Under the pieces are notes generated by a model. That model was not told the origin of the DNA, made no database searches, and saw only the letters and a list, made by a program, of their open reading frames with translations. DNA of 32,270 nucleotides. It comes from BM714 sp964644525 (GTDB lineage: Bacteria; Bacillota; Clostridia; Peptostreptococcales; BM714). Within the stretch, counting starts at the first letter, position 1; each line of letters starts with the position of its first letter. The position numbers were made by a program, and so were the translations under genes. Location: positions 1 through 32,270 of the forward strand of contig CAZXWC010000013.1 in the NCBI GenBank assembly GCA_964644525.1, written 5' to 3'. Shown piece by piece: positions 1 through 7,096 of the stretch.

Positions 1-43
1 TTTTCTTGTTTTCTCTCAGCTTTTCCAATTTGTTTATTGCCAT
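1..43 (-). CDS. 5' end of a gene (partial), probably a carboxyltransferase subunit
   Basis: Fourteen codons are visible, reading MAINKLEKLRENKK, from an ATG at 43 that runs off the left edge of the window. A purine-rich ribosome binding site (GGGAGG, then GGCAGGA) lies just upstream. The short charged helix fits the usual N-terminus of the alpha (carboxyltransferase) subunit of methylmalonyl-CoA decarboxylase or propionyl-CoA carboxylase. It sits 31 bp after the epimerase gene, where mmdA-type genes commonly lie. The existence of a gene start is well supported. The identity is inferred from position and is not proven by 14 residues. Confidence 0.55.
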   Translation of the reverse strand, partial: MAINKLEKLRENKK

Positions 44-74
44 TCCTGCCCCTCCCGTTAATTATGTGTCAAAT

Positions 75-473
75 TTACCTTTCCGTAAGCTCAAGCAGTA
101 TTCCGTTTGTACTCTTAGGATGAACAAAAGCTATCTTTGCTCCACCGGCTCCATATCTTGGCTTTTGGTCTATCATGCGAACGCCTTTTTCTATAAGATC
201 GGCGATTGCCTCTTCAATATTTTCCACTCTGAGAGCCAAATGTTGAATGCCTTCTCCTTTTTTTTCAATATGCCTTGCAATCGGTCCGTCTTCAGAAGTC
301 GATTCCAGAAGCTCAATTTCCGAATCACCGGTTGGAAGAAATGCAACTTTGACCTTTTGCTCTTCAACCACTTCAGTTCCATCAGCTTTCATGCCGAGCG
401 CCTCATAAAATTCTAAAGACTTTTCCAAATCCTTTACTGCAATTCCTATATGGTCTATCTTAAGAGCTTTCAT
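75..473 (-). CDS. mce: methylmalonyl-CoA epimerase
   Basis: The product is a 132-residue cytosolic metalloenzyme of the vicinal-oxygen-chelate (glyoxalase) superfamily. It interconverts the R and S epimers of methylmalonyl-CoA, linking the mutase to the biotin carboxylase or decarboxylase step. The fold signature starts at DHIGIAVKDLEKSLEFYE. Likely metal ligands are His8, His78 (in IQHLAL) and Glu128 (in LLELTER). The length is normal for the family. I place the start at the ATG at 473 because a strong AAGGAGG site lies directly upstream. A longer in-frame reading to 521 adds a Lys/Asn-rich stretch that actually encodes this binding site. The gene follows meaB and precedes the partial gene at 1-43, as expected for one methylmalonyl-CoA operon. 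Confidence 0.93.
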   Translation of the reverse strand: MKALKIDHIGIAVKDLEKSLEFYEALGMKADGTEVVEEQKVKVAFLPTGDSEIELLESTSEDGPIARHIEKKGEGIQHLALRVENIEEAIADLIEKGVRMIDQKPRYGAGGAKIAFVHPKSTNGILLELTER

Positions 474-550
474 CTTTTTTTCCTCCTTTTTCCTATTGTT
501 GTTTTTTTCGTCTGCAAGCAAAAGCTTTATTCAACAATCTTTTCAATAAC

Positions 551-1480
551 CTACTTTATATAATTAAAAATCGTTTCTTGCGCCGTATAAGGATCCATTT
601 CCCTCGATGCCACCATGCCTGACAATTCATTTATTTTCTTTTCTCTTTTCGAATTATCCAACAATGCATTCATAAGGCGCTGCCTGACCAAGTCTATTAT
701 TTCAAACTTGCTGTTGGCGATTCTTCTTTCTTTGAATTCTCCTGTTTCTTTCATATGGTCCATATGATTATTTATGCTTTTCAGTATATCGTCTATGCCT
801 TCATTGTTTATTGCAATCGCTGGAATTACCGGTGGTCTCCAATTCTCGTTGTTGAAGTCAAGCATCATATTGATTTCAGTAATCGTTCTTCTTGCGCCGT
901 CTCTGTCCGCTTTGTTCACGGCAAAAACATCTCCTATTTCCATTATTCCAGCCTTTATGGTCTGTATGTCGTCTCCTAATCCAGGAACCATAACCATAAG
1001 TGTTGTATCGCAAGTTTTCACTATATCAATTTCGGATTGACCTACCCCGACTGTCTCGATGAATATGTAGTCGGCTCCATAGACATCAAGCACTTTTACT
1101 GCTGCTCTTGTCGCTTCAGACAGTCCGCCCAGCCTTCCCCTGGCACCCATGCTTCTGATGAAGACATTCGAATCTGTGTTCAAGTCACCCATTCGAACCC
1201 TGTCCCCAAGAATCGCGCCGCCTGTAAAAGGGCTGGTGGGATCTACCGCTATTATAGCTATTTTTTTGTTTTGTTTCCTTAGATGTTTTACAAGCTTGTC
1301 GGTAAGAGTGCTTTTACCCGCTCCCGGAGGCCCTGTTATTCCTATTACATATGCATTGCCTGTATATTTGTACAAGTCCTTCAGTATTTCAACGGCTTCG
1401 GCTTCATTGTTTTCTATCATTGTTATAAGCCTTGCAGCAGCCCTTTTATCTCCTTTTAACAATCGCTCTCGTATTTTCAC
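551..1480 (-). CDS. meaB: MeaB-type GTPase, methylmalonyl-CoA mutase chaperone
   Basis: This is a G3E-family P-loop GTPase (MeaB/ArgK) that gates cobalamin loading and protects or reactivates methylmalonyl-CoA mutase in the cytosol. The Walker A motif GPPGAGKST lies about 50 residues from the start. DPTSPFTGGAILGDRVRM and ETVGVGQSEIDI (switch regions) and NKAD (guanine specificity) follow in the usual order. I prefer the GTG at 1480, preceded by GGCGGGTGGTGA, which gives 309 residues. Reading can extend to a TTG at 1519 with no ribosome binding site. The gene sits between the B12-binding mutase subunit and the epimerase. The family call is secure; the exact start is moderately sure. Confidence 0.93.
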   Translation of the reverse strand: MKIRERLLKGDKRAAARLITMIENNEAEAVEILKDLYKYTGNAYVIGITGPPGAGKSTLTDKLVKHLRKQNKKIAIIAVDPTSPFTGGAILGDRVRMGDLNTDSNVFIRSMGARGRLGGLSEATRAAVKVLDVYGADYIFIETVGVGQSEIDIVKTCDTTLMVMVPGLGDDIQTIKAGIMEIGDVFAVNKADRDGARRTITEINMMLDFNNENWRPPVIPAIAINNEGIDDILKSINNHMDHMKETGEFKERRIANSKFEIIDLVRQRLMNALLDNSKREKKINELSGMVASREMDPYTAQETIFNYIK

Positions 1481-1535
1481 TATTTCACCACCCGCCTGAT
1501 TCACGAATTTATTCCGCAAATCCAGTAAACAATCT

Positions 1536-1559
1536 CATTGGCCGCTTCCGCGGCCAATG
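1536..1559 (-). other. perfect 10-bp hairpin with GGAA tetraloop between mcmA2 and meaB
   Basis: CATTGGCCGC pairs perfectly with GCGGCCAATG around a 4-nt loop. In the minus-strand mRNA the loop is GGAA, a GNRA tetraloop. No U-tract follows, so it is more likely an intercistronic mRNA-processing or stability element than a terminator. It starts 8 bp after the mcmA2 stop codon. Confidence 0.7.
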
Positions 1560-1567
1560 CTTGTTGT

Positions 1568-1966
1568 TTATTTTCTTTTTATATTCTTCCTTATATATTC
1601 AATGGTTGTATCTGTAGTAGTACCGGGTGTGAATATTTCAGATATGCCCTTTTCCTTAAGAAAAGGAATGTCTTCTCCCGGAATCACGCCTCCTCCTACA
1701 ACAAGTATGTCGGATGCGTCCTCTTCTCTTAGCAATTCCACAACCTTTGGGAAAAGCGTATTGTGCGCCCCCGAAAGTATGCTCATGGCAACGCAGTCAA
1801 CATCTTCTTGAATTGCCGCGTTCACTATTTGTTTGGGTGTTTGTCTAAGTCCAGTATAAATTACTTCCATTCCTGCGTCCCTCAAAGCTCTGGCAATGAC
1901 TTTTGCTCCTCTGTCATGTCCGTCAAGCCCGGGTTTTGCCACTAACACTCTAATGGTTCTTTTCAT
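1568..1966 (-). CDS. mcmA2: methylmalonyl-CoA mutase, B12-binding (small) subunit
   Basis: This 132-residue protein is a stand-alone cobalamin-binding domain. It carries the base-off/His-on signature DGHDRG (Asp15, His17, Gly20), followed by SILSGAH and GGGVIPGED, which line the nucleotide-tail pocket. The domain holds adenosylcobalamin for the radical rearrangement of succinyl-CoA and (R)-methylmalonyl-CoA. In many bacteria it is fused to the catalytic barrel; here it is a separate gene 20 bp after the large subunit, with a GGGAGG ribosome binding site. Split mutases of this kind are known in archaea and many Clostridia. The arrangement with meaB and mce makes methylmalonyl-CoA the likely substrate. 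Confidence 0.95.
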   Translation of the reverse strand: MKRTIRVLVAKPGLDGHDRGAKVIARALRDAGMEVIYTGLRQTPKQIVNAAIQEDVDCVAMSILSGAHNTLFPKVVELLREEDASDILVVGGGVIPGEDIPFLKEKGISEIFTPGTTTDTTIEYIRKNIKRK

Positions 1967-1986
1967 TTTAAATATCCTCCCGCTTT

Positions 1987-3663
1987 CTATATTCGAACCG
2001 ACTGTTGATATTCACCAAAAACTTCCCTCATTACTCCACAGATTTCGCCAAGTGTCGCATAGGCTTTAACCGCTTCTAAAATGAATGGCATAACATTTTC
2101 ATCGCCTTGGCAGGCTTTTTTCAATGCTTTAAGATTGGATTCAACCGCCTCATTGTCCCTCTCGGCTTTAAGCTTTTGCAATTTTTTCTTTTGGCCTTCT
2201 CCAACAGACATGTCGACTCTCAAAAGATCTTTTGGCATTTCTTCGTCAACAGTAAACTTGTTCATTCCAACCACAATGGCTCTTTCCGTCTCTATGTCCT
2301 TTTGACATCTATATGCGGCATCCATTATTTCCTGTTGTATATATCCATTATCAATTGCTTTTGGCGCTCCTCCCAGCTCATCAATTTTCTTGATATAAGC
2401 ATAGGCTTGTTCCTCAATGTCTTTTGTCTTGCTTTCAATGAAATATGATCCGGCAAGAGGATCTATTGTATTTGTTACGCCACTTTCATGAGCAACTATC
2501 TGTTGGGTTCTAAGGGCTATTCTTACCGAATCCTCTGTAGGAAGCGCAAGTGCTTCATCCCTTGAGTTGGTGTGCAAAGACTGTGTTCCTCCCAAAACTG
2601 CCGCCAATGTTTGAATAGCCACACGAACAATATTGTTGTCCGGCTGCTGTGCAGTGAGTGTTGACCCTCCTGTTTGCGTATGGAACTTGAGCATCATTGA
2701 TTTGGGATTCTTTGCATTGAATCTCTCCTTCATTATTCTTGCCCACAGTCTTCTTGCGGCTCTAAACTTTGACACTTCCTCAAGCAAGTCATTATGCGAA
2801 TTGAAGAAGAATGATAGTCTCGGCGCAAATGAATCAACATCCAAACCTGCGGCTATGGCAGCTTCAACATAGGCAATTCCGTCCGCCAATGTGAACCCGA
2901 CCTCCTGGGCCGCTGTCGAACCCGCCTCTCTTATGTGGTAACCCGAAATGCTTATTGTATTCCATTTCGGTACATTTACCGAACAATATTCAAATATATT
3001 TGTAATAAGCCTCATTGAAGGCTCTGTGGGGAATATATATGTTCCTCTTGCAATATACTCTTTCAATATGTCATTCTGTATTGTTCCCCTTAGCTTGTCC
3101 ATAGATACGCCCTGCTTCTCGGCAACAGCTATGTACATGGCCAAAAGCACAGACGCAGGAGCATTTATCGTCATCGATGTGCTGACTTTGTCAAGAGGAA
3201 TTCCTCCAAACAGTATTTCCATGTCTTTAAGGGAATCTATCGCAACCCCGACTTTGCCAACTTCCCCTTCAGCTAAGGAATGGTCCGAATCATAACCTAT
3301 TTGGGTTGGAAGGTCGAATGCCACTGAAAGTCCGCTTCCTCCCTGAGCCAAAAGCAGTTTGTATCTCTCATTCGATTCTTCAGCCGTTGCAAATCCAGCG
3401 TACATTCTCATTGTCCACAAGCGGCCTCTGTACATAGTCGGTTGAACTCCCCTTGTATATGGATACTGTCCCGGGAAATTCAATTCATCCATGTAGTCGA
3501 TTTCATCCAGATCAGCAGGTGAATAAAGTCTTCCTACTTCATCCCCTGATGCGGATATGAAATTTTCTTTCCGTTCGGGGCGCTTCTCCATGGCCTTTTG
3601 TGTTGATTCATCAAACGATTCAACCCCTTTTTTTATTTCATCAAGCTTATCTCTGTCAAACAT
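1987..3663 (-). CDS. mcmA1: methylmalonyl-CoA mutase, catalytic (large) subunit
   Basis: This 558-residue TIM-barrel subunit binds acyl-CoA and, with the separate B12 subunit, catalyses the adenosylcobalamin-dependent rearrangement of succinyl-CoA and methylmalonyl-CoA. The signature YTRGVQPTMYRGRLWTMR is followed by YAGFATAEESN. Residues that separate methylmalonyl-CoA mutase from isobutyryl-CoA mutase favour the former: Tyr88 (MYAGF) and Arg206 (IARGTYIFP) match the carboxylate-binding Tyr89 and Arg207 of the Propionibacterium enzyme, whereas isobutyryl-CoA mutases carry Phe and Gln. The usual Pro in RPWT is Leu here. No C-terminal B12 domain is present. The ATG is preceded by AAAGGAGG. This is the first gene of the module and lies downstream of the palindrome cluster at 3782-3848. 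Confidence 0.96.
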   Translation of the reverse strand: MFDRDKLDEIKKGVESFDESTQKAMEKRPERKENFISASGDEVGRLYSPADLDEIDYMDELNFPGQYPYTRGVQPTMYRGRLWTMRMYAGFATAEESNERYKLLLAQGGSGLSVAFDLPTQIGYDSDHSLAEGEVGKVGVAIDSLKDMEILFGGIPLDKVSTSMTINAPASVLLAMYIAVAEKQGVSMDKLRGTIQNDILKEYIARGTYIFPTEPSMRLITNIFEYCSVNVPKWNTISISGYHIREAGSTAAQEVGFTLADGIAYVEAAIAAGLDVDSFAPRLSFFFNSHNDLLEEVSKFRAARRLWARIMKERFNAKNPKSMMLKFHTQTGGSTLTAQQPDNNIVRVAIQTLAAVLGGTQSLHTNSRDEALALPTEDSVRIALRTQQIVAHESGVTNTIDPLAGSYFIESKTKDIEEQAYAYIKKIDELGGAPKAIDNGYIQQEIMDAAYRCQKDIETERAIVVGMNKFTVDEEMPKDLLRVDMSVGEGQKKKLQKLKAERDNEAVESNLKALKKACQGDENVMPFILEAVKAYATLGEICGVMREVFGEYQQSVRI

Positions 3664-3726
3664 GATGTTCCTCCTTTGGACTTTGAAACGGTATATTTTT
3701 ATTTCTGCAAGATTCTATGTGTGTCG

Positions 3727-3732
3727 ATTATA
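3727..3732 (-). promoter_or_regulatory. candidate -10 element for the mutase operon
   Basis: A perfect TATAAT on the minus strand lies about 64 bp before the mcmA1 start. At 17-bp spacing the -35 position reads ACGCAA, which is poor, so the promoter may need an activator or may lie elsewhere. Confidence 0.35.
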
Positions 3733-3781
3733 ATATATCATAAAAATAATTGCGTTTTTTCTCTCCACTGTAAAATATACT

Positions 3782-3848
3782 TGTATACATACTTATTTTG
3801 AAGGATTTTATTCAAAAAGTCCTGTGTATAATTACACATTTGTATACA
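3782..3848. promoter_or_regulatory. three-palindrome operator-like cluster upstream of mcmA1
   Basis: TGTATACA occurs at 3782-3789 and again at 3841-3848. Between them TGTGTA-TAAT-TACACA (3823-3838) is a perfect inverted repeat. The outer two have the TNGTATACNA-like shape favoured by GntR/FadR-family regulators. They lie 120-185 bp before the mcmA1 start codon, upstream of the candidate -10. No regulator gene is adjacent in this window. Regulation of the mutase operon through these sites is inferred. Confidence 0.45.
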
Positions 3849-4011
3849 ATCTTAACATGGCTGAATTCATTGCAATCAGTGATGTACTATAATCAAATCC
3901 ATATTGTTTCGATTATCAAACCTTTGTAGAACAGTATATCTTCTTTGAGGTTTGCATGCAATAATCATTTTAACCTGAAATTTTGCATGATTTATTTCAT
4001 TTCTATGCATT

Positions 4012-4313
4012 TTACACAAATAGGAGTATGATTATACAGCATTTGACAAAATAATAAAAAAACATTCTCATAGGTGCAAAGGGATATGTCTCTCCATAAA
4101 CTGTGGCCGGGTCATCGCTCTTTGTCGCATCTACAGCTGCTTTAAGGCCGAACTTGATGTCATCCCGACGCATATGGCTACTAACAACATAATCCGATTA
4201 GGTTACTATTATAGCTATTGATATAAATTCAAGACCATATTACAACAGTACTGCAGCCATGTCCCTGGATGCAATAATCCCAACAGCCGCTACAAAAAAA
4301 TCAGAAGAAGATT
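4012..4313 (-). pseudogene. decayed, unidentified reading frame
   Basis: On the minus strand one frame reads protein-like but is broken by TAA at 4242-4240 and 4200-4198. The pieces include VAAVGIIASRDMAAVLL, then YGLEFISIAIIVT, then a 61-codon open segment containing MRRDDIKFGLKAAVDATK and PATVYGETYPFAPM. No start codon with a ribosome binding site is seen at the head of the series. The composition looks like former coding sequence. I do not recognise the family, and a chance run of open codons cannot be excluded. Confidence 0.3.
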
Positions 4314-4357
4314 AAAAAAAACCCTAACTGTAAGGAAGGGGTTTAGAATCCATGAAT

Positions 4358-4503
4358 TGCAGTCGAATTGCAAAGTGACCAACTCATCTTTTATATTTGC
4401 TTATATCTTGAATTCAAAAATAAAACGGCATGCAGTCGAATTGCAAAGTGACCAACTCATCTTTTATATTTGCTTATATCTTGAATTCAAAAATAAAACG
4501 GCA
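4358..4503. repeat. perfect 73-bp tandem duplication
   Basis: Two identical adjacent copies, 4358-4430 and 4431-4503, each begin TGCAGTCGAATTGCAAAGTG and end AATAAAACGGCA. The second copy's right end is part of the thioesterase terminator stem, so the duplication copied the terminator's T-tract and one arm. The absence of any mismatch implies a recent event or strong correction. The segment GTTGGTCACTTTGCAATTCG, read on the minus strand, vaguely resembles ends of IS21-type elements, but no transposase is present. Confidence 0.9.
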
Positions 4504-4525
4504 TGAAAATTTTGCTTCCATGCCG
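4499..4525 (-). terminator. intrinsic terminator after the thioesterase gene
   Basis: On the minus strand CGGCATG and CATGCCG form a stem around a 13-nt loop, followed by TTTTATTTTT. It begins 12 bp after the thioesterase stop codon. Confidence 0.8.
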
Positions 4526-4537
4526 CATTAAAAATTT

Positions 4538-4939
4538 CTATTTAGAGGATGCCTTCTCCTCTGTCATTTTAATGAATTTCTTCTTTTCTATTATAAATCG
4601 GCTATGCGTTCCTTCTCCAATCTTGTCTTTTTCATCAAAAGCCTCGACTTTAAAAACAAGTTTCTTCCTGTCTATTTCAATAAGCTCAGCTCTGGCTGAC
4701 ACTCTCATACCGACAGGCGTTGCAGCCAAATGCTTTACATCCAAATGTGTTCCTACCGTCGCATAACCTTCAGGTAAAAAAGGGTCAACAGCGTTAAGCG
4801 ACGTGTTTTCTATGAGTCCTATCATCGCCGGAGTAGCGTATACATTCACCCCGCCACTGCCGTAACTTGCCGCAGTCTCGCTTTCTTTTACGATTATTTC
4901 CATTTTCGCATTCATTCCGGTCTTGAGATTAAAATTCAT
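4538..4939 (-). CDS. FlK-type acyl-CoA thioesterase (hotdog fold)
   Basis: The 133-residue product resembles the fluoroacetyl-CoA thioesterase (FlK) branch of single-domain hotdog thioesterases. Landmarks are VYATPAMIGLIENTS, then EGYATVGTHLDVKHLAATPVG. Thr36, Glu44 and His70 align with the catalytic Thr, Glu and His described for FlK. The enzyme should hydrolyse a short acyl-CoA in the cytosol. The substrate cannot be read from sequence, and most bacterial members are not known to act on fluoroacetate. The start has a clear AAGGAGG site. The gene lies directly after the ftsH terminator with little room for its own promoter, so it may depend on read-through, or its promoter may overlap the terminator. 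Confidence 0.85.
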   Translation of the reverse strand: MNFNLKTGMNAKMEIIVKESETAASYGSGGVNVYATPAMIGLIENTSLNAVDPFLPEGYATVGTHLDVKHLAATPVGMRVSARAELIEIDRKKLVFKVEAFDEKDKIGEGTHSRFIIEKKKFIKMTEEKASSK

Positions 4940-4971
4940 GACGACCTCCTTATTATTTTCTTTACAAACAA

Positions 4972-4996
4972 CTCCGGCATGTAATCCATGCCGGAG
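4972..4996 (-). terminator. intrinsic terminator after ftsH
   Basis: CTCCGGCATG and CATGCCGGAG form a perfect 10-bp stem with a 5-nt loop, 6 bp after the ftsH stop. A moderately U-rich TTGTTTGT follows on the minus strand. Confidence 0.8.
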
Positions 4997-5002
4997 ACGT
5001 AT

Positions 5003-7042
5003 TTAAGCTTCTTCACCGTCCACTTCTTCCGTTTCAGGCTTTGCTTCTTCTTTTGGCTGTTCTTGGTTTTCCACATTTTTCATTGCCTTTCGGCTCGTTT
5101 CAGGGTTTTTTATGATTTCAGCTATTTTTCCATTTTCGTTCTCTTCGCCGAACAATTCCCGAAATTCCTTTCTTCGTTCATCCTCTATTTCTTTTGCCGC
5201 TTCCTCCGGCTTGGCTATAAATGATTCATAATCGTTGCGGAAAATGTATTCGAATTCTTCAGAATTAATTGTTTCCCTTTCAAGCAAAGCTTTAGCAATG
5301 CTGTGCAGCTTTTCAACATTTTCCTGAAGCATATTCATTGCCTGGTCATATGATTCATCCATGATTCTTCGGATTTCCTTGTCTATTTCATAAGCGACTT
5401 CCTCTGAGTAATTTTTCATTGTTGTCAAATCCCTGCCGAGAAAGACTTCGTCTCCGTTTCCATAAGTCATAGTCCCAAGTTTTTCGCTCATTCCATAATG
5501 GGTAACCATCGCTCTTGAAATTTCAGTTGCACGTTTCAGGTCATTCTGTGCACCAGTGCTTATGTCATGGAGTATCAAGGCTTCAGCTACACGACCACCC
5601 AGGAGTATAATGAGCCTTTTTTCCATTTCGGACTTTGTCGCATAATATTTGTCTTCCTTTGGCAATTGCATAGTGAATCCGCCTGCTCTGCCTCTTGGAA
5701 TAATTGTAACTTGGTGGACAGTGTCTGTATCAGGCAACAGTCTTGCCAAAACAGCATGGCCACCTTCATGATAAGCCGTGAGCCTTTTTTCCTTGTCGCT
5801 TATTACCCTGCTTCTTTTTTCCGGTCCGGCTATCACTTTCGTTATTGCTTCTTCTATAGTATCCATTTTTATTGTCTTATTATCTATCCTTGCTGAAAGC
5901 AATGCCGCCTCGTTCAATAAATTTTCCAAATCTGCCGGTGTAAACCCGGGTGTTCTTCTGGCAAGAACTTTCAAATTGACATCCTCATCGAGAGGTTTGT
6001 TTTTTGCGTGGATTTTCAGTATAGCTTCTCGGCCGCTTATATCAGGTATCCCAACACTTACCTGCCTGTCGAACCTTCCCGGTCTGAGGAGTGCAGGGTC
6101 TAGGATATCCGGTCTGTTTGTCGCGGCTATGATTATTATTCCCTCGTGGTCTCCAAATCCGTCCATTTCAACAAGAAGCTGATTAAGCGTCTGCTCCCTC
6201 TCGTCGTGTCCTCCGCCCAGGCCAGCGCCTCTTTTTCTTCCGACAGCATCTATTTCATCAATAAAAACTATGCATGGCGAACTCTTCTTTGCCTGTTCGA
6301 AAAGGTCTCTGACTCTAGAGGCCCCGACACCTACAAACATTTCAACAAAATCGGATCCGCTTATGCTGAAAAATGGAACTCCCGCTTCTCCCGCTACGGC
6401 TCTAGTCAAGTATGTCTTTCCTGTTCCAGGAGGACCGACCATCAGTACTCCCTTGGGAATTCTAGCCCCTAATTCAACATATTTTCTTGGATTCTTTAAA
6501 AAATCCACTATTTCCTTTAGCTCTTCCTTTTCTTCGTCAAGTCCTGCGACATCGCCAAAATTTATCTGCTTTCTTTCATCTTCCTTATGCAGTTTGGCTT
6601 TGCTTTTACCAAAGGACATAACTTTCCCGCCCCCGCCTTGCGATTGGTTCATGAAAACAAACCAGAAAACAACAAAAATCAGAACCATGAAAACCGATGG
6701 AAGAATATCTATAAACCATGGCGTCTGAACAGGAGGTTCCCCTGTCAATTTAATCTGTCCGTTTTCCAAGCCCGGCAGGATGTATCTTGCAACGAACGAA
6801 TCCGTGGCAATGACTTTTGGTATATAGGCGGCGAAAGTCGAACCGTCGCTCTTCAGAACGCCTATTATTTGATTTTCGTTAAAATTGATCTCTTGTACAT
6901 TGCCATTCTCGAGTTCGCTTATAAGACCCGACATGTCCAAAGTTTTTTGCTCCTGCGGCGCTCTTCCGTAAAACTGGACAATCATTATTATTATGATAAA
7001 TACTAGTATATAGAAACTGGCACCTTTAAAATATTTTCTCAA
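5003..7042 (-). CDS. ftsH: ATP-dependent zinc metalloprotease FtsH
   Basis: This 679-residue membrane-anchored AAA+ protease degrades misfolded and regulatory membrane or cytosolic proteins. Two transmembrane segments (about residues 9-25 and 111-131) flank an extracytoplasmic domain. The AAA module has Walker A GPPGTGKT (203-210), Walker B IVFIDEID (258-265) and the second region of homology ATNRPDILDPALLRPGR. The zinc site HEGGH is at 425-429, with the likely third ligand Asp501. The C-terminal tail is Glu/Lys-rich, as in many Firmicutes. The start is a TTG at 7042 with AAGGAGG seven bases upstream. It is the last gene of tldD-tldE-tilS-ftsH. In Bacillus hprT lies between tilS and ftsH; here it is missing. 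Confidence 0.97.
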   Translation of the reverse strand: MRKYFKGASFYILVFIIIIMIVQFYGRAPQEQKTLDMSGLISELENGNVQEINFNENQIIGVLKSDGSTFAAYIPKVIATDSFVARYILPGLENGQIKLTGEPPVQTPWFIDILPSVFMVLIFVVFWFVFMNQSQGGGGKVMSFGKSKAKLHKEDERKQINFGDVAGLDEEKEELKEIVDFLKNPRKYVELGARIPKGVLMVGPPGTGKTYLTRAVAGEAGVPFFSISGSDFVEMFVGVGASRVRDLFEQAKKSSPCIVFIDEIDAVGRKRGAGLGGGHDEREQTLNQLLVEMDGFGDHEGIIIIAATNRPDILDPALLRPGRFDRQVSVGIPDISGREAILKIHAKNKPLDEDVNLKVLARRTPGFTPADLENLLNEAALLSARIDNKTIKMDTIEEAITKVIAGPEKRSRVISDKEKRLTAYHEGGHAVLARLLPDTDTVHQVTIIPRGRAGGFTMQLPKEDKYYATKSEMEKRLIILLGGRVAEALILHDISTGAQNDLKRATEISRAMVTHYGMSEKLGTMTYGNGDEVFLGRDLTTMKNYSEEVAYEIDKEIRRIMDESYDQAMNMLQENVEKLHSIAKALLERETINSEEFEYIFRNDYESFIAKPEEAAKEIEDERRKEFRELFGEENENGKIAEIIKNPETSRKAMKNVENQEQPKEEAKPETEEVDGEEA

Positions 7043-7096
7043 AAGTAAACCTCCTTTTGCCTTCTTAAAACTTGCGTCTTTTTATTCTAACACATT

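Larger units (their letters stand above)
3664..4498. other. 835-bp AT-rich gap between thioesterase and mutase genes
   Basis: No intact gene was found. From left to right the gap holds the mcmA1 leader with a -10-like TATAAT, three palindromes (3782-3848), AT-rich sequence without recognised features (about 3850-4010), a decayed minus-strand reading frame (4012-4313), a short stretch with a weak hairpin, and most of a tandem duplication (4358-4503). It is the least gene-like part of the window. Confidence 0.7.

Noticed and set aside
4358..4503. Insertion-sequence end or CRISPR-like repeat
   Set aside because: There are only two directly adjacent copies with no spacer. Resemblance to IS21-type ends is vague and no transposase or target duplication is visible.
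5567..7006. Plus-strand open frames of 100-150 codons opposite ftsH, with similar ones opposite mfd, tldD and tldE
   Set aside because: They are antisense shadows of well-supported genes, lack ribosome binding sites and resemble no known proteins.
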